A stretch of DNA of 64,000 bases from Hymenobacter roseosalivarius DSM 11622 (GTDB lineage: Bacteria > Bacteroidota > Bacteroidia > Cytophagales > Hymenobacteraceae): assembly GCF_900176135.1 (NCBI RefSeq), contig NZ_FWWW01000049.1, positions 1 to 64,000 on the forward strand, given 5' to 3'. Below the pieces are notes generated by a model. It saw only the letters and a list, made by a program, of their open reading frames with translations. It made no database searches and was not told the DNA's origin. How positions within the stretch are numbered: the stretch's first letter is position 1; every line of letters starts with the position of its first letter. Below, one piece after another: positions 9,170 through 18,694 of the stretch. The position numbers and the translations under genes were made by a program.

Positions 9170-11614
9170 CTAATTCACCGGCGCGGGGGGCGTTTCCTTC
9201 ACATACTTATTCAGCCACGAATCCATCTCCCAGAGCATGTGCATGATGGACTCGCGGGCCGCGTAGCCGTGCGACTCGAAGGGCAGCACCACGTAGCGGG
9301 CCGTGGCCCCGTGGCCTTTCAGGGCGTTATAAAACCGCTCGCTTTGGATAGGGAAAGTGCCGGAGTTGTTGTCGGCCTCGCCGTGAATGAGCAGAATCGG
9401 CGTCTTGATTTTGTTGGCCGCCGTAAAGGGCGACATCTTATCGTACACCTGCGGGGCCTCCCAATACGTGCGCTCCTCAGCCTGGAAGCCGAAAGGCGTG
9501 AGCGTGCGGTTGTAAGCGCCGCTGCGGGCAATACCAGCCTTAAACAAATTACTATGCGCTAATAAGTTAGCCGTCATAAAGGCTCCGTAGGAGTGACCCA
9601 TCACGCCCACGCGCTTAGGGTCCACGACGCCCAGGCGCTGGCCTTCTTCGATGGCGGCTTTGGCCCCGGCCACCAACTGCTCCAGGTAGGTATCGTTGGG
9701 CTCGGCGGTGCCTTCGCCCACGATGGGAATGGAGGTGTTCTGGAGCACGGCGTAGCCCTGCGTTACCCAGAAAATAGGCGAGCCCCAGGTCAGGCGGGTG
9801 AAGGTATAGGGTGAGCCTTTTACCTGGCCGGCGGTGCTTTTATCCTTGTACTCGGCGGGGTAGGCTTCGAGCAAGGTAGGCAGCGGCCCATCGGTTTTTT
9901 TGTAGTTGGGGGGCAAATACAGGTTGGCCGTGAGCGGCAGGCCATCGGCGCGCTTGTACTGGAGTACCTGCTTTTTGAGCGCGCCCAGGGCCGGGTAGGG
10001 GTTGGGGAAGCTGGTCAGCGCGGTCAGCTTATTTTTCTTCTTCGCATCACGCAAAAAGTAGTTCGGAGCCTGCTCTACCGACTCGCGGCGCGTCACAAGC
10101 AGGCGCTTATCCGTGTCCAGAATAGCCACGGGCACCTCGTAGTACGGCGCCTCGGAGCGCCACCAGCGCTCCGTCTTGCGGGTTTTCAGGTTTAATTGGT
10201 CCACGAAAGGGCGGTTGCCTTCGGGCGAGGCACCGTCGCCGAGCAGGTAGATAGTCTGCTGGTCGGGGCCGCCGAGGGCCAGCACGTCGCGGCCGGCGGC
10301 GTTGGGCTTTTGGTAGGGCGTACCGGGGTCGTTGTAGGTATCCTGGGAGGAGCGGTCGAAGAGGACCGTGGGGGGCATTTTGGTGGTCGGGTTCACCACC
10401 CAGGTCATCACTTTGCGGTCGGCCCAGCGGTAGCCATTCACCAGAGCCGTCGTGTTGTTGCCCCAGGTAATGCCCCGGAAGCGCAGAGGCAGATCGACCA
10501 ATTCCTGGGGCGCGGCGGCAAAGGGGGCAGCCAGCGTCAGCACTTTGTCGCGCACGGCGGCAATTTTTTTGGGGTCGCCGCCGTCCTGGGCTTCTACCCA
10601 ATAAATAGTAGCCGGAGCGTCGTCGCGCCAGTCGTGGCTGCGCGGGCCGGTGGGCACGGCGTCGAAGCTGGTCGGCACGTTATCGGCCAGCGGCAGATCA
10701 GCAATGGATTTGACCAGATTGCCGGCCAGATCCAGCACATCTACTTTCACCGGGAAGCTGCCCACGGTGAGTTGATAGGAGTAAGGCCGGTGGCGGGTTT
10801 CCACCAGAATATACTTGCCATCGGGCGAAGGCGTGGCCTGCTGAATCACGCCCGGCTGGCCCAGCGGCTGCGTTTTGCCATCCAGGCTCACTTTCATGAG
10901 CTGGGTGGTGGCGTAGTAGTCGAATAGCTTTTCGTCGCCGGGGTTTTTCAGCAAATCCTGGTAGGTGCGGGCGGCGGCCGTGCGGCCCACGTTTTCCTGC
11001 ACGATAGGGCCCGTAGGCGCGGCGGTAGCATCGGGCACCGGACCCCGGTTGGTGGGCACGGTGCGGGCAATCAGCGTCTGGTTGTCGGGCAGCCAGCGGT
11101 AGGCGGTGCCGAACACGCTGTTCAGGCGCACACCCGGAATCTGGCGGGCCGTGGCGGTGGCTACGTCCAGCACCCACAGCTGAATTTGCCCCCCAGCCGC
11201 GGCTGTAGCCTCGGTGGTAAGCGCGAAGGCAACCTTGCTGTCGTCCGGCGACCAGCTGACCTCGCTGATCTTAGCCGGCGTGGGCAGGCCTTTCACCGGG
11301 ATTTCGGCTCCGCCCGCCAGGCGCTTGAGCTTCAGACTCGTGGAGTAGCTCACGCGGCTGGGACCGTTGGTGCGCGGGTTCAGGCGCAGGCCGGCCATGC
11401 GCAGCTCGGGCTGGGAGAGGTCGGCGATGCTGGGCAAATCCTGCACGTCGAGCAGCAGCAGCCATTTGCCATCGGCCGCGATGCTCACGCGGGGCGTCAC
11501 GGGCGCGTCTACCAGGTCGACAATAGCCTTGGGGGGCATCTGGTAGGTGAGGTCCTGGGCGGGGACCGTCCAGTGGATGGCGAGCAGGCTACCGAGGAGG
11601 AAGAGTTTTTTCAT
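9170..11614 (-). CDS. S9 family serine peptidase, glutamyl-endopeptidase-like
   Basis: This is an 814-residue protein with a signal peptide (MKKLFLLGSLLAIHWTVPAQ). The N-terminal half resembles a propeller with strand motifs such as VSWSPDDSKVAF and ATPSPDGKYILVETRHRPYSY. The C-terminal hydrolase domain carries GHSYGAF (Ser675), HGEADNN (Asp748) and FESHGY (His782), a complete triad. Order and length fit the S9 subgroup that includes chloroplast glutamyl endopeptidase. With the prolyl oligopeptidase at 2-4 kb it gives two periplasmic S9 peptidases close together. It stands alone, with its own terminator. Confidence 0.92.
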   Translation of the reverse strand: MKKLFLLGSLLAIHWTVPAQDLTYQMPPKAIVDLVDAPVTPRVSIAADGKWLLLLDVQDLPSIADLSQPELRMAGLRLNPRTNGPSRVSYSTSLKLKRLAGGAEIPVKGLPTPAKISEVSWSPDDSKVAFALTTEATAAAGGQIQLWVLDVATATARQIPGVRLNSVFGTAYRWLPDNQTLIARTVPTNRGPVPDATAAPTGPIVQENVGRTAAARTYQDLLKNPGDEKLFDYYATTQLMKVSLDGKTQPLGQPGVIQQATPSPDGKYILVETRHRPYSYQLTVGSFPVKVDVLDLAGNLVKSIADLPLADNVPTSFDAVPTGPRSHDWRDDAPATIYWVEAQDGGDPKKIAAVRDKVLTLAAPFAAAPQELVDLPLRFRGITWGNNTTALVNGYRWADRKVMTWVVNPTTKMPPTVLFDRSSQDTYNDPGTPYQKPNAAGRDVLALGGPDQQTIYLLGDGASPEGNRPFVDQLNLKTRKTERWWRSEAPYYEVPVAILDTDKRLLVTRRESVEQAPNYFLRDAKKKNKLTALTSFPNPYPALGALKKQVLQYKRADGLPLTANLYLPPNYKKTDGPLPTLLEAYPAEYKDKSTAGQVKGSPYTFTRLTWGSPIFWVTQGYAVLQNTSIPIVGEGTAEPNDTYLEQLVAGAKAAIEEGQRLGVVDPKRVGVMGHSYGAFMTANLLAHSNLFKAGIARSGAYNRTLTPFGFQAEERTYWEAPQVYDKMSPFTAANKIKTPILLIHGEADNNSGTFPIQSERFYNALKGHGATARYVVLPFESHGYAARESIMHMLWEMDSWLNKYVKETPPAPVN

Positions 11615-11700
11615 GGGGCGAGGGTAAGGTTGGTAGGGGGAAGATAGGGAAGTTCGTTCAACGAGTGGCCTTATGTGGGCCTTACTCTCCTAACGGTTTG

Positions 11701-11916
11701 CCTCACCCCCCGGCCCCCTCTCCTAGGGGAGAGGGGGAGCCACACGCTCGGCCTACGCAGCACCTTCGGCTTTCGCCTCAGATACTGCTACCGCGTTACC
11801 TGTGGTGCGCAAGCTTCTCCTGTATAAACGGTAGAAGTGCCAGCCTAAGCTGGTGCTTCGCCGAACGAGTCGTTAGGCTCCCCCTCTCCCCTAGGAGAGG
11901 GGGCCGGGGGGTGAGG
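11701..11916. repeat. 216-bp element with perfect 41-bp terminal inverted repeats
   Basis: The arms 11701-11741 and 11876-11916 are exact reverse complements, beginning CCTCACCCCCCGGCCCCCTC, around a 134-base centre with no recognisable gene. The rest of this 390-base gap (11615-12003) holds nothing else I can identify. The arm sequence is related to the inverted repeat at 18556-18692 (shared CCTCA-C-run-GCCCC-TCTCC pattern), so both may be one family of miniature elements. Confidence 0.8.
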
Positions 11917-12003
11917 CCAATCGTTGGGGTGAGGCCCAGGCAACCGTACACCACTCTGCCGCATCTTTCCCCCACCTTCACTCACAAAAGCCCCCCATGG
12001 CCC

Positions 12004-14964
12004 ATGAATTACCAACGGACGAATAACCTGCTTGGCTGGCTGCTTTTTGCCGGTGCCCTCACCGTGTACCTCCTCACCCTGGAGCCCACGGCCAGCTTCT
12101 GGGACTGCGCCGAGTTCATCGCTACGTCGCATCATCTGCTGGTGCCGCACCCGCCGGGCGCGCCGCTGTTTTTGCTGCTGGGCCGGGTTTTTTCGCTGTT
12201 TTCCTTTGGTGATGCCAGCCTGGTCGCGGGCCTTATTAATGGCGTTTCAGCCGTGAGCAGCGCCTTTACGGTGCTATTTCTGTTCTGGACCATCACCATG
12301 CTGGCCCGCAAGCTGGTGCAGGGCCATGCGTCAACGACTGAGCCTTCGCTCCCCGAAACGGCGCTGATTCTGGGTGCGGGCGCAGTGGGCGCCTCCGCCT
12401 TTGCCTTCTCCGATACGTTTTGGTTCAACGCCGTGGAGGCGGAGGTGTACGCCCTGTCCACGCTCTGCACGGCCTTCGTGGTGTGGACGATGCTGAAGTG
12501 GGAAAACCGCGCCCACGAGCCCGGCTCGGACCGGTGGCTGATTCTGATTGCCTATGCTGTGGGCTTATCCATTGGCGTGCATCTGCTCAATTTGCTGGCG
12601 CTGCCAGCGCTGGGCTTTATCTATTATTTCCGCCGTAGCGCCCGGCCTACTTGGCTGGGGGGCATTTTAACGCTGGTGGTGAGTGGAGCTATTCTGGGGG
12701 GTATTTTAGTAGGGGTCATTCCCGGCCTGCCGACGCTGGCTGGGTCTTTTGAGGTGTTTTTCGTGAACTCCATGGGCCTGCCGTTCAACTCCGGGGTGCT
12801 GGTGTTTTTGGCGCTGTTTCTAGGGACGATTGTGTTCGGTTTTCGCTACGCGAATCGCACCCAAAATCAACTTTTGAACACCGGCTTACTGGCCTTTGTG
12901 TTTATTCTAATTGGCTACTCGTCTTACCTGATTGTACCGATTCGCTCGGGTTTCAACCCCACCATCGACGAGAATAAGCCCGACGAGGTGCTCTCCTTCG
13001 TGAGCTATCTGAAGCGCGAGCAGTACGGTGACCGGCCCCTGCTCTACGGCCCCCAGTTTAACGCCCAGCCCATCGCCCAAACGCAAGGAGCGCCGCGCTA
13101 CATCCGCCAGGGCAACAAGTACGTCATCAGCGACCACCGCCTGGAAAACGAGTACGCCACCGCGGATAACACCCTGCTGCCCCGCCTCTACAGCAACCGT
13201 CCCGGCCATATCAGCGAGTACCAGAAGTGGGTGGACGTGCGCGAAGATGTGAAGCCCACGATGGGCCAGAACCTGGCTTTCCTGTGGCGCTACCAGCTGG
13301 GTCATATGTACTGGCGCTATTTCCTCTGGAACTTCGTGGGCCGCGAAAGCGACGTGCAGCAGGCGGGTAGTTTGTTGCCCGGAGCTACCAAAAACGGCCT
13401 GCCCCAGCTATTGGCCGACAATAAAGCCCGCAATAATTTCCTGCTGCTGCCCTTGCTGCTGGGCGGTCTGGGCCTGGTGTACCAGGCGCGCCGCGACGGC
13501 CGCAAGACGTTGGTACTGGGCTTGCTGTTTGGTCTTACGGGCGTGGCAATTGTGCTGTATCTGAATCAGCCGCCCATCGAGCCGCGGGAGCGGGATTATA
13601 CGTCTGTGGGCTCGTTTTACGCCTTTGCCATCTGGATGGGATTGGGGGTGCTGGGTCTGCACGAGGTGCTGCGGTATCTGCTGCGTACGCCCAACTTGCG
13701 GGTGGCAACTGCTATGGTGCTGGGCTTGCTCGTGCCGGGCATACTGGCCGTGGAAGGCTGGAACGACCATGACCGCTCTGGCCGCTACAGCGCCGCTGAT
13801 TCGGCCTACAACCTGCTCAACTCCTGCGCCCCGAACGCCATTCTCATCACCTACGCCGACAACGACACCTTCCCGCTTTGGTACGCCCAGGAGGTAGAAG
13901 GCATCCGCCGCGACGTACGAATTGCCGTGCTCCAGTACCTGCCCACCGATTGGCACATCGAGCAGCTGCGCCGCCGCAGCTACGAGTCGGCTCCCGTGGC
14001 CTTGACGCTGCCGACCTCCAGCTACCAATCGGGCACCAACGACTACTTACCCTATGTAGCTAACCCCGCGGTGCCGGCCGTGAATGTGCAGGAATTTATG
14101 CAGCTGGTGCGGGAAAATAGCCCCCTGCTGCAAGTCCAAACGCAAAGCGGCCAGACAATGCTGTCGTACCCATCGGATAAGTTTTATCTGCCCATTGATA
14201 AGGAGAAAGTCAAGCGCCTGGGCATCATTCCCCAAGAGCGGGAAAGCCACTTGGTTGACCGCATGGAGTGGAGCATGGGCAAACAGTATCTGGATAAAAG
14301 CAAGCTGGTTATCCTGGATATTCTGGCCTCCAACGACTGGCGGCGGCCGGTGTATTTTGCCAATGCCGTGGCCCAGCAGGAGGGGATGGGCCTGGAGCCT
14401 TACCTGCAGCTGGAAGGCATGGCCTACCGCATTTTGCCCTGCCGCAACCCCGATCCTCAGCCTCAGCGCGTCGGCTACGTGGCCCGCCAGCTCACCTATG
14501 ATTCGCTGATGAACAAATTCGCGTACCGTAACCTGAACAACCCCAAGGTTTATTACGACGAAATTAACCGCCGCACGCTGGCTCAGTACCGCGACAAATT
14601 CGGTCAGCTGGCCCAGGCCTACCTGCACGCCGGCGAGCCGTTGAAAGCGAAAGAAGTGGCTCTGCGCTGCCTCCAGGTAATGCCCGACGCCGCTATTCCC
14701 TACGACCTCTACACGCCCGAGCTGGTAGCGCCCCTGGCGGCAGGCGGCGAAAAGCCCCGTGCCAACGAAATCATGGACACGCTTACCAGCCGCACCCAGC
14801 AGTCGTTGGCCTACTACCGCACCCACGACGACCGGGCCTTATTCGAGCAGGAAGTAGCCACCAACCTAATGACCCTCCAACGCCTCTACCAGGCCGCCAC
14901 CGACACCGGCGACCAGGTGCGCGCCGCGCGGGTGGTGGCGCTGGCCGAGCAGTACGGGCGGTAG
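12004..14964 (+). CDS. DUF2723 family integral membrane protein, glycosyltransferase-like
   Basis: I set the start at ATG 12004 (MNYQRTNNLLGWLLF); the longer frame would read through the 41-bp inverted repeat. The 986-residue product begins with the DUF2723 pattern YLLTLEPTASFWDCAEFIATSHHL and VPHPPGAPLFLLLGR. These hold acidic residues in the first loop typical of GT-C (protein O-mannosyltransferase-like) enzymes. About a dozen membrane spans occupy residues 1-600. A large soluble C-terminal part contains YADNDTFPLWYAQEVEGIRRDV and ends in a helical region. Such proteins are proposed to glycosylate exported proteins. A GCCCCCC motif sits 8 bases before the start. Confidence 0.88.
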   Translation: MNYQRTNNLLGWLLFAGALTVYLLTLEPTASFWDCAEFIATSHHLLVPHPPGAPLFLLLGRVFSLFSFGDASLVAGLINGVSAVSSAFTVLFLFWTITMLARKLVQGHASTTEPSLPETALILGAGAVGASAFAFSDTFWFNAVEAEVYALSTLCTAFVVWTMLKWENRAHEPGSDRWLILIAYAVGLSIGVHLLNLLALPALGFIYYFRRSARPTWLGGILTLVVSGAILGGILVGVIPGLPTLAGSFEVFFVNSMGLPFNSGVLVFLALFLGTIVFGFRYANRTQNQLLNTGLLAFVFILIGYSSYLIVPIRSGFNPTIDENKPDEVLSFVSYLKREQYGDRPLLYGPQFNAQPIAQTQGAPRYIRQGNKYVISDHRLENEYATADNTLLPRLYSNRPGHISEYQKWVDVREDVKPTMGQNLAFLWRYQLGHMYWRYFLWNFVGRESDVQQAGSLLPGATKNGLPQLLADNKARNNFLLLPLLLGGLGLVYQARRDGRKTLVLGLLFGLTGVAIVLYLNQPPIEPRERDYTSVGSFYAFAIWMGLGVLGLHEVLRYLLRTPNLRVATAMVLGLLVPGILAVEGWNDHDRSGRYSAADSAYNLLNSCAPNAILITYADNDTFPLWYAQEVEGIRRDVRIAVLQYLPTDWHIEQLRRRSYESAPVALTLPTSSYQSGTNDYLPYVANPAVPAVNVQEFMQLVRENSPLLQVQTQSGQTMLSYPSDKFYLPIDKEKVKRLGIIPQERESHLVDRMEWSMGKQYLDKSKLVILDILASNDWRRPVYFANAVAQQEGMGLEPYLQLEGMAYRILPCRNPDPQPQRVGYVARQLTYDSLMNKFAYRNLNNPKVYYDEINRRTLAQYRDKFGQLAQAYLHAGEPLKAKEVALRCLQVMPDAAIPYDLYTPELVAPLAAGGEKPRANEIMDTLTSRTQQSLAYYRTHDDRALFEQEVATNLMTLQRLYQAATDTGDQVRAARVVALAEQYGR

Positions 14965-14983
14965 AGGCCAGTCGTTGAGGCCC

Positions 14984-15667
14984 TTACAGCAGCCCCGCCA
15001 ACCCATTAATACTCAAGGCCACGATAGCCGTATTAAACGCGAAAGCCAGCAGCCCATGCAGCAGTGTCAGGCGTCGCATGGCCCGGCCGCTGATGCTGAT
15101 ATCCGCCGTTTGGGCCGTCATGCCGATGACGAAGGCATAGTAGGCAAAATCGAGGTAGTCGGGCTCCTTTTCGCCGCCCGGAAACTCCAGTCCGCCGGCC
15201 TGGCCCCCTGGCCCCTCATCGTAGTACAGATGCGCGTAGCGCAGCGTAAATACCGTATGTACCAGCAGCCAGGCGGTAAGCACGGCCACTACGGCCAGTA
15301 CGATATGGATTATCCTGGAGGAGGAATTTACTTCTTTTATGGAGCCAAGCAGCAGCACGACAGCCAGCAGACTGGCTACCGCGGCTACCAGCAGAAACAC
15401 GAACGTAAGCCGGCGGCCGGGGTCTTCGCGGTTGGCCACCCGGCGGATGTGGACCACGTCGGCTGCCGGAATAATTGCCCAGGTAAGAACCAGCGTTGAG
15501 AGCGCAAAAGCATCCCAGGCAGCAGTAACGCGGGAAGCTGCGTGCCACTGCGGCGGCACCAGCCGGTACGCAACGCCTGCCAGCACCAGCGAGATGCTCA
15601 GCCGCACCCAGGCGGGCACCATTTCGAAGCGTCGCAGCACCAAATGCCAGGCAGAAGCAGAAGCCAT
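14984..15667 (-). CDS. DUF1345 family membrane protein
   Basis: The start ATG 15667 (MASASAWHLVLRRF) is chosen over the longer frame because the extension is not hydrophobic and overlaps the flank of the neighbouring kinase gene. The 227-residue product has five or six hydrophobic spans. The C-terminal segment EPDYLDFAYYAFVIGMTAQTADISI is the hallmark of DUF1345, a widespread inner-membrane family of unknown function. It converges with the DUF2723 gene, leaving only 19 bases between the stops. Confidence 0.85.
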   Translation of the reverse strand: MASASAWHLVLRRFEMVPAWVRLSISLVLAGVAYRLVPPQWHAASRVTAAWDAFALSTLVLTWAIIPAADVVHIRRVANREDPGRRLTFVFLLVAAVASLLAVVLLLGSIKEVNSSSRIIHIVLAVVAVLTAWLLVHTVFTLRYAHLYYDEGPGGQAGGLEFPGGEKEPDYLDFAYYAFVIGMTAQTADISISGRAMRRLTLLHGLLAFAFNTAIVALSINGLAGLL

Positions 15668-15731
15668 TGGTAGGTAGAAGGATGAGGAAGGTACGTAAGC
15701 TAGCTTTTCGCGCTGATAGTTAGCTGCGCCA

Positions 15732-17036
15732 CTACTCCCCCAGCCACACACTGAACACCGTCCGCCGCCCCTCCACCGTCTCCAGGCTGAAGCGCAGCCC
15801 GTGCTGCAAGAGAATATCCCGAATCAGGGTCAGGCCGATGCCCTGACCGTCGCGCTTGGTACTGAAAAAGGGCGTAAACAAGCGCCGCTGCGCCTCCGGC
15901 GCGATGCCGGGGCCGTCGTCTTCAACTTGTAGTAAAGGCGGGTGAAGGCGGGTGCGAATGATAATTTTGCCGTTGTCGCCAATAGATTCGAGAGCGTTTT
16001 TGGTGATGTTGATCAGCACTTGCTCCAGCTGCTGGGCATCCAGGTCGGCGCGCAGCGGCTCGGGGGCCAGATCCCAGTGCCAGGCCACCTGCCGCCGCTC
16101 GCTGGGCACCTGCATAAGGCGGTGCGTGGCGCGCAGCAGCGCGTGTACGTCGCAGGAGCGGCGGGTGGGGGCGGGCAGGCGCACTAGGTTGGCGAAGCCA
16201 GCTATAAAGTTGGCCAGGTGCGTGTTGCGGGCAATGGATACGTCGAGGGCTTCGCGGAAGTCAGACTGGTCGGGGGAAGTGAGCTGGGGGGCGTAGTGGT
16301 GGAAGCTTTGCAGAATGGAGTTGATGGCCCCGATGGAGTTATTAATTTCGTGGCTCATCATGCGGATCAGCTTCTCGTAGGCCTGTTTCTCCTGGCGAAT
16401 CAGGGCCTCGGTCAGCTCTTCCAGCAGGATAAAATAGCGCGTAAAGCCCCGGTCCAGAAAATGGCCCCTGGAGGCGCGGTATGTCTGCATGCCCGACAGC
16501 TGGACTATCTGCGGCTCATTGGGTTTCAATTGGCTTAAAAAAGCCCCCCAGTCGCCCGGCAGGGCGGCGGGGGGCTGACCGATCAAATGCTGAGATGTCA
16601 GCCCCAGAAAGCGCTCGGCGGCCGGGTTGGTGGCTTCTGTCTTGCCATCAAAATCCAAGATAAGAATGCCCGCTGGCGAAGCCTGAATGAGGCGCTCAAG
16701 CAGCAAGCTTTTCTCGTGCTGGGCCACGCGCTCCCGGCGCAGCTCGTCGATCATGTGATTATACACGTCGATGAGCTGGTCCATCTCGCGCTGGCCCACG
16801 GGCACGAATTTCAGGGAGAAGTCTTTGGCCCGAATGGCCGCCGTGCCGGCCGCAATCAGCTGAAACGGCCGCACGAAGCCCCGATACAGCTGCGTGGTAA
16901 GGATAATAGAAACAACCAGCAGCGCCTCCGTTACCAAGAACAGCACGGTATTGGTGCGCACGAGCTGCGCGGCCAGCACAATCAGGACCCCGTGAATGAT
17001 GACGACAAAAAGCAGGAATTTGACGCGCAGGGTCAT
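15732..17036 (-). CDS. NtrY-like sensor histidine kinase
   Basis: This 434-residue kinase has two N-terminal membrane spans (about 7-25 and 30-50) and a HAMP linker (about 51-103). A PAS domain (about 112-215) contains GILILDFDGKTEATNPAAERFLG. The dimerisation box MMSHEINNSIGAI has the phospho-acceptor His229. The ATPase domain shows NITKNALESI, DDGPGIA and GQGIGLTLIRDIL. There is almost no periplasmic loop, so it likely senses a membrane or cytoplasmic signal. It follows the NtrC-like activator gene (stop 17139) on the same strand, the usual NtrYX-type pairing in Bacteroidota. A 40-bp palindrome separates them. Confidence 0.92.
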   Translation of the reverse strand: MTLRVKFLLFVVIIHGVLIVLAAQLVRTNTVLFLVTEALLVVSIILTTQLYRGFVRPFQLIAAGTAAIRAKDFSLKFVPVGQREMDQLIDVYNHMIDELRRERVAQHEKSLLLERLIQASPAGILILDFDGKTEATNPAAERFLGLTSQHLIGQPPAALPGDWGAFLSQLKPNEPQIVQLSGMQTYRASRGHFLDRGFTRYFILLEELTEALIRQEKQAYEKLIRMMSHEINNSIGAINSILQSFHHYAPQLTSPDQSDFREALDVSIARNTHLANFIAGFANLVRLPAPTRRSCDVHALLRATHRLMQVPSERRQVAWHWDLAPEPLRADLDAQQLEQVLINITKNALESIGDNGKIIIRTRLHPPLLQVEDDGPGIAPEAQRRLFTPFFSTKRDGQGIGLTLIRDILLQHGLRFSLETVEGRRTVFSVWLGE

Positions 17037-17083
17037 AGAAGGAATGAAAAATCGAAGCCAAGCTAGAGATAATAGGTAGTTGG

Positions 17084-17123
17084 AACGACGCTTCCCTCCT
17101 CAGATGAGGAGGGAAGCGTCGTT
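17084..17123. repeat. 40-bp perfect palindrome between regulator and kinase genes
   Basis: Two 19-base arms (17084-17102 and 17105-17123) pair perfectly around GA. There is no T tract on the minus strand. In an RNA it would form a very stable hairpin between the regulator and kinase reading frames, which could lower kinase expression or protect transcript ends. Confidence 0.75.
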
Positions 17124-17138
17124 CTGGCTTCTCGTTCT

Positions 17139-18521
17139 CTATTTTTCTGCCGCGTCATACGGTATTCCGAATTTCTCCAGCCGCCGGTACAGCGCGCCCC
17201 GGCTCAGGCCCAGGGCCTTCGCCACACGGCTCACGTTGCCGCCATAGTGCGCCATCGACTTGCGAATCATCTGGGCTTCCAACTCTTCAAGGGTCATGGT
17301 GCCCACGGGGGGCAAATCGGGAGCGGCCGCGCTGTTGGGGGGCATTTTTTGGAAATGAGCCTGGAAATCTTCGGGCTCCAGCTCGTCTTTGCCGCTGACC
17401 AGCACGGCCCGCTCCACCAGGTTTTTCAACTCCCGGATGTTGCCGGCTAAAGGCAGCCCGCGCAGCCAGTGCAGGGCCGTCGTACTCACTTTGAGCGTAG
17501 GCCGGTGGTAGGTGGCGCGCAGGTTCTGCACAAAGAAATTGACTAGCAGCGGAATATCATCGGGGCGCTCGCGCAGGGCGGGCAGGCGCACGGTGATGAG
17601 GTTGATGCGGTAGAATAAGTCTTCGCGGAAGCGCCCTTCGCGCACCAGCCCGGCCAGGTGGCGGTTGGTGGCACAGATCACGCGAATATCCAGGGTGCGG
17701 GGGCGCGAGTCGCCCAGGACCTCGTAGGTGCGGTCTTGCAGCACGCGTAGCAGCTTTACCTGGCTGCTCAGATCCAGCTCTCCGATTTCGTCCAGGAATA
17801 TCGTGCCCTTGTTGGCCAGCTCGAAGCGGCCTGCGCGGTCGGCTTTGGCATCGGTAAAAGCCCCCCGGCGGTGCCCGAACATCTCACTCTCAAACAGCGA
17901 GGCCGAAATGCCCCCCAGGTTCACTTTCACGAAGGGTTGGCGGCGGCGGTGGCTGTTCTGGTGAACGGCCTCGGCAATCAACTCCTTGCCCGTGCCGCTT
18001 TCACCCTCAATCAGCACCGACGCATCGGTGGCCGCCACCTGGCCCACGCCGCGCAGCAGCTGCAGCAGTTGCGCGTCCGAGCCCACGATGTTGCCAAAAT
18101 CAAACTGCTTATCCAACTCGCGGCGGCTCAGCGTATCCTCTTTAACCACCGCCTCCGGCAAGCTCAGAATCGTGCGAATGGTCTGGAGCAGGGCGTCATT
18201 GTTCCAGGGCTTCGTCACGAACTCGGTCGCTCCGGCCTTGATGCCCTCCACGGCCAGGGCGATGCTGCCCCAGCCGGTAATGAGGATAACGGGCGTCTGG
18301 GAGGCAATTTCCTTTACCTGACTGAGCAGCCGCAGCCCATCCTGCCCGCTGGTATCGAGCGAGAAATTCATGTCCATGAGCACCAGGGCGGGCGCGGCTT
18401 CGCGCACGATTCGCAGGGCCTCGGCGGGCGTGGCGGCAGCCTGCGTGGCGTAGCCGGCCTGCTTGAGCAAGAGGCTGAGCGAGGTACGAATGGCCAGGTC
18501 GTCGTCGGCAATGAGAATCAT
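17139..18521 (-). CDS. sigma54-dependent response regulator, NtrC family
   Basis: The start ATG 18521 (MILIADDDLAIRTSL) opens the receiver domain directly; the frame extending to 19049 runs through an inverted repeat and a permease gene. In the 460-residue product, the receiver phospho-acceptor is Asp50 (LVLMD). The AAA+ domain has Walker A GESGTGKE (173-180), the sigma54-contact loop GAFTDA (220-225, a variant of GAFTGA) and Walker B IFLDEIGE (241-248). A Fis-type helix-turn-helix (GNVSRVAKALGLSRGALYRR) is near the C-terminus. It is the obvious activator of the two sigma54-type promoters found upstream of the ATPase and HlyD genes of this locus. Confidence 0.94.
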   Translation of the reverse strand: MILIADDDLAIRTSLSLLLKQAGYATQAAATPAEALRIVREAAPALVLMDMNFSLDTSGQDGLRLLSQVKEIASQTPVILITGWGSIALAVEGIKAGATEFVTKPWNNDALLQTIRTILSLPEAVVKEDTLSRRELDKQFDFGNIVGSDAQLLQLLRGVGQVAATDASVLIEGESGTGKELIAEAVHQNSHRRRQPFVKVNLGGISASLFESEMFGHRRGAFTDAKADRAGRFELANKGTIFLDEIGELDLSSQVKLLRVLQDRTYEVLGDSRPRTLDIRVICATNRHLAGLVREGRFREDLFYRINLITVRLPALRERPDDIPLLVNFFVQNLRATYHRPTLKVSTTALHWLRGLPLAGNIRELKNLVERAVLVSGKDELEPEDFQAHFQKMPPNSAAAPDLPPVGTMTLEELEAQMIRKSMAHYGGNVSRVAKALGLSRGALYRRLEKFGIPYDAAEK

Positions 18522-18555
18522 GGGGTGAAGGTAAGGGAGGGGTTTTGCAATGAGG

Positions 18556-18692
18556 GCCTCAACCCCTAGCCCCTTCTCCGGGAGGAGAAGGGGGATTAGC
18601 TTCTGCTTTTCTAGAAAATTAGCATTGACTAGCCTTCTAGTGTTAAAGCTAGTTCCCCTTCTCCCCCCGGAGAAGGGGCTAGGGGTTGAGGC
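18556..18692. repeat. inverted repeat with about 45-base arms
   Basis: The arms begin GCCTCAACCCCTAGCCCC at 18556 and its complement ends at 18692; about 45 bases on each side pair with few mismatches. It fills the gap between the permease stop (18695) and the regulator start. The arm pattern is related to that of the 11701-11916 element. Confidence 0.75.
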
Positions 18693-18694
18693 AG

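Noticed and set aside
11665..12003. N-terminal extension of the DUF2723 protein
   Set aside because: The extension translates the 41-bp inverted repeats; the family-conserved N-terminus begins at ATG 12004.
14047..14826. 259-codon minus-strand frame inside the DUF2723 gene
   Set aside because: It is antisense to a well supported coding frame and has no family pattern.
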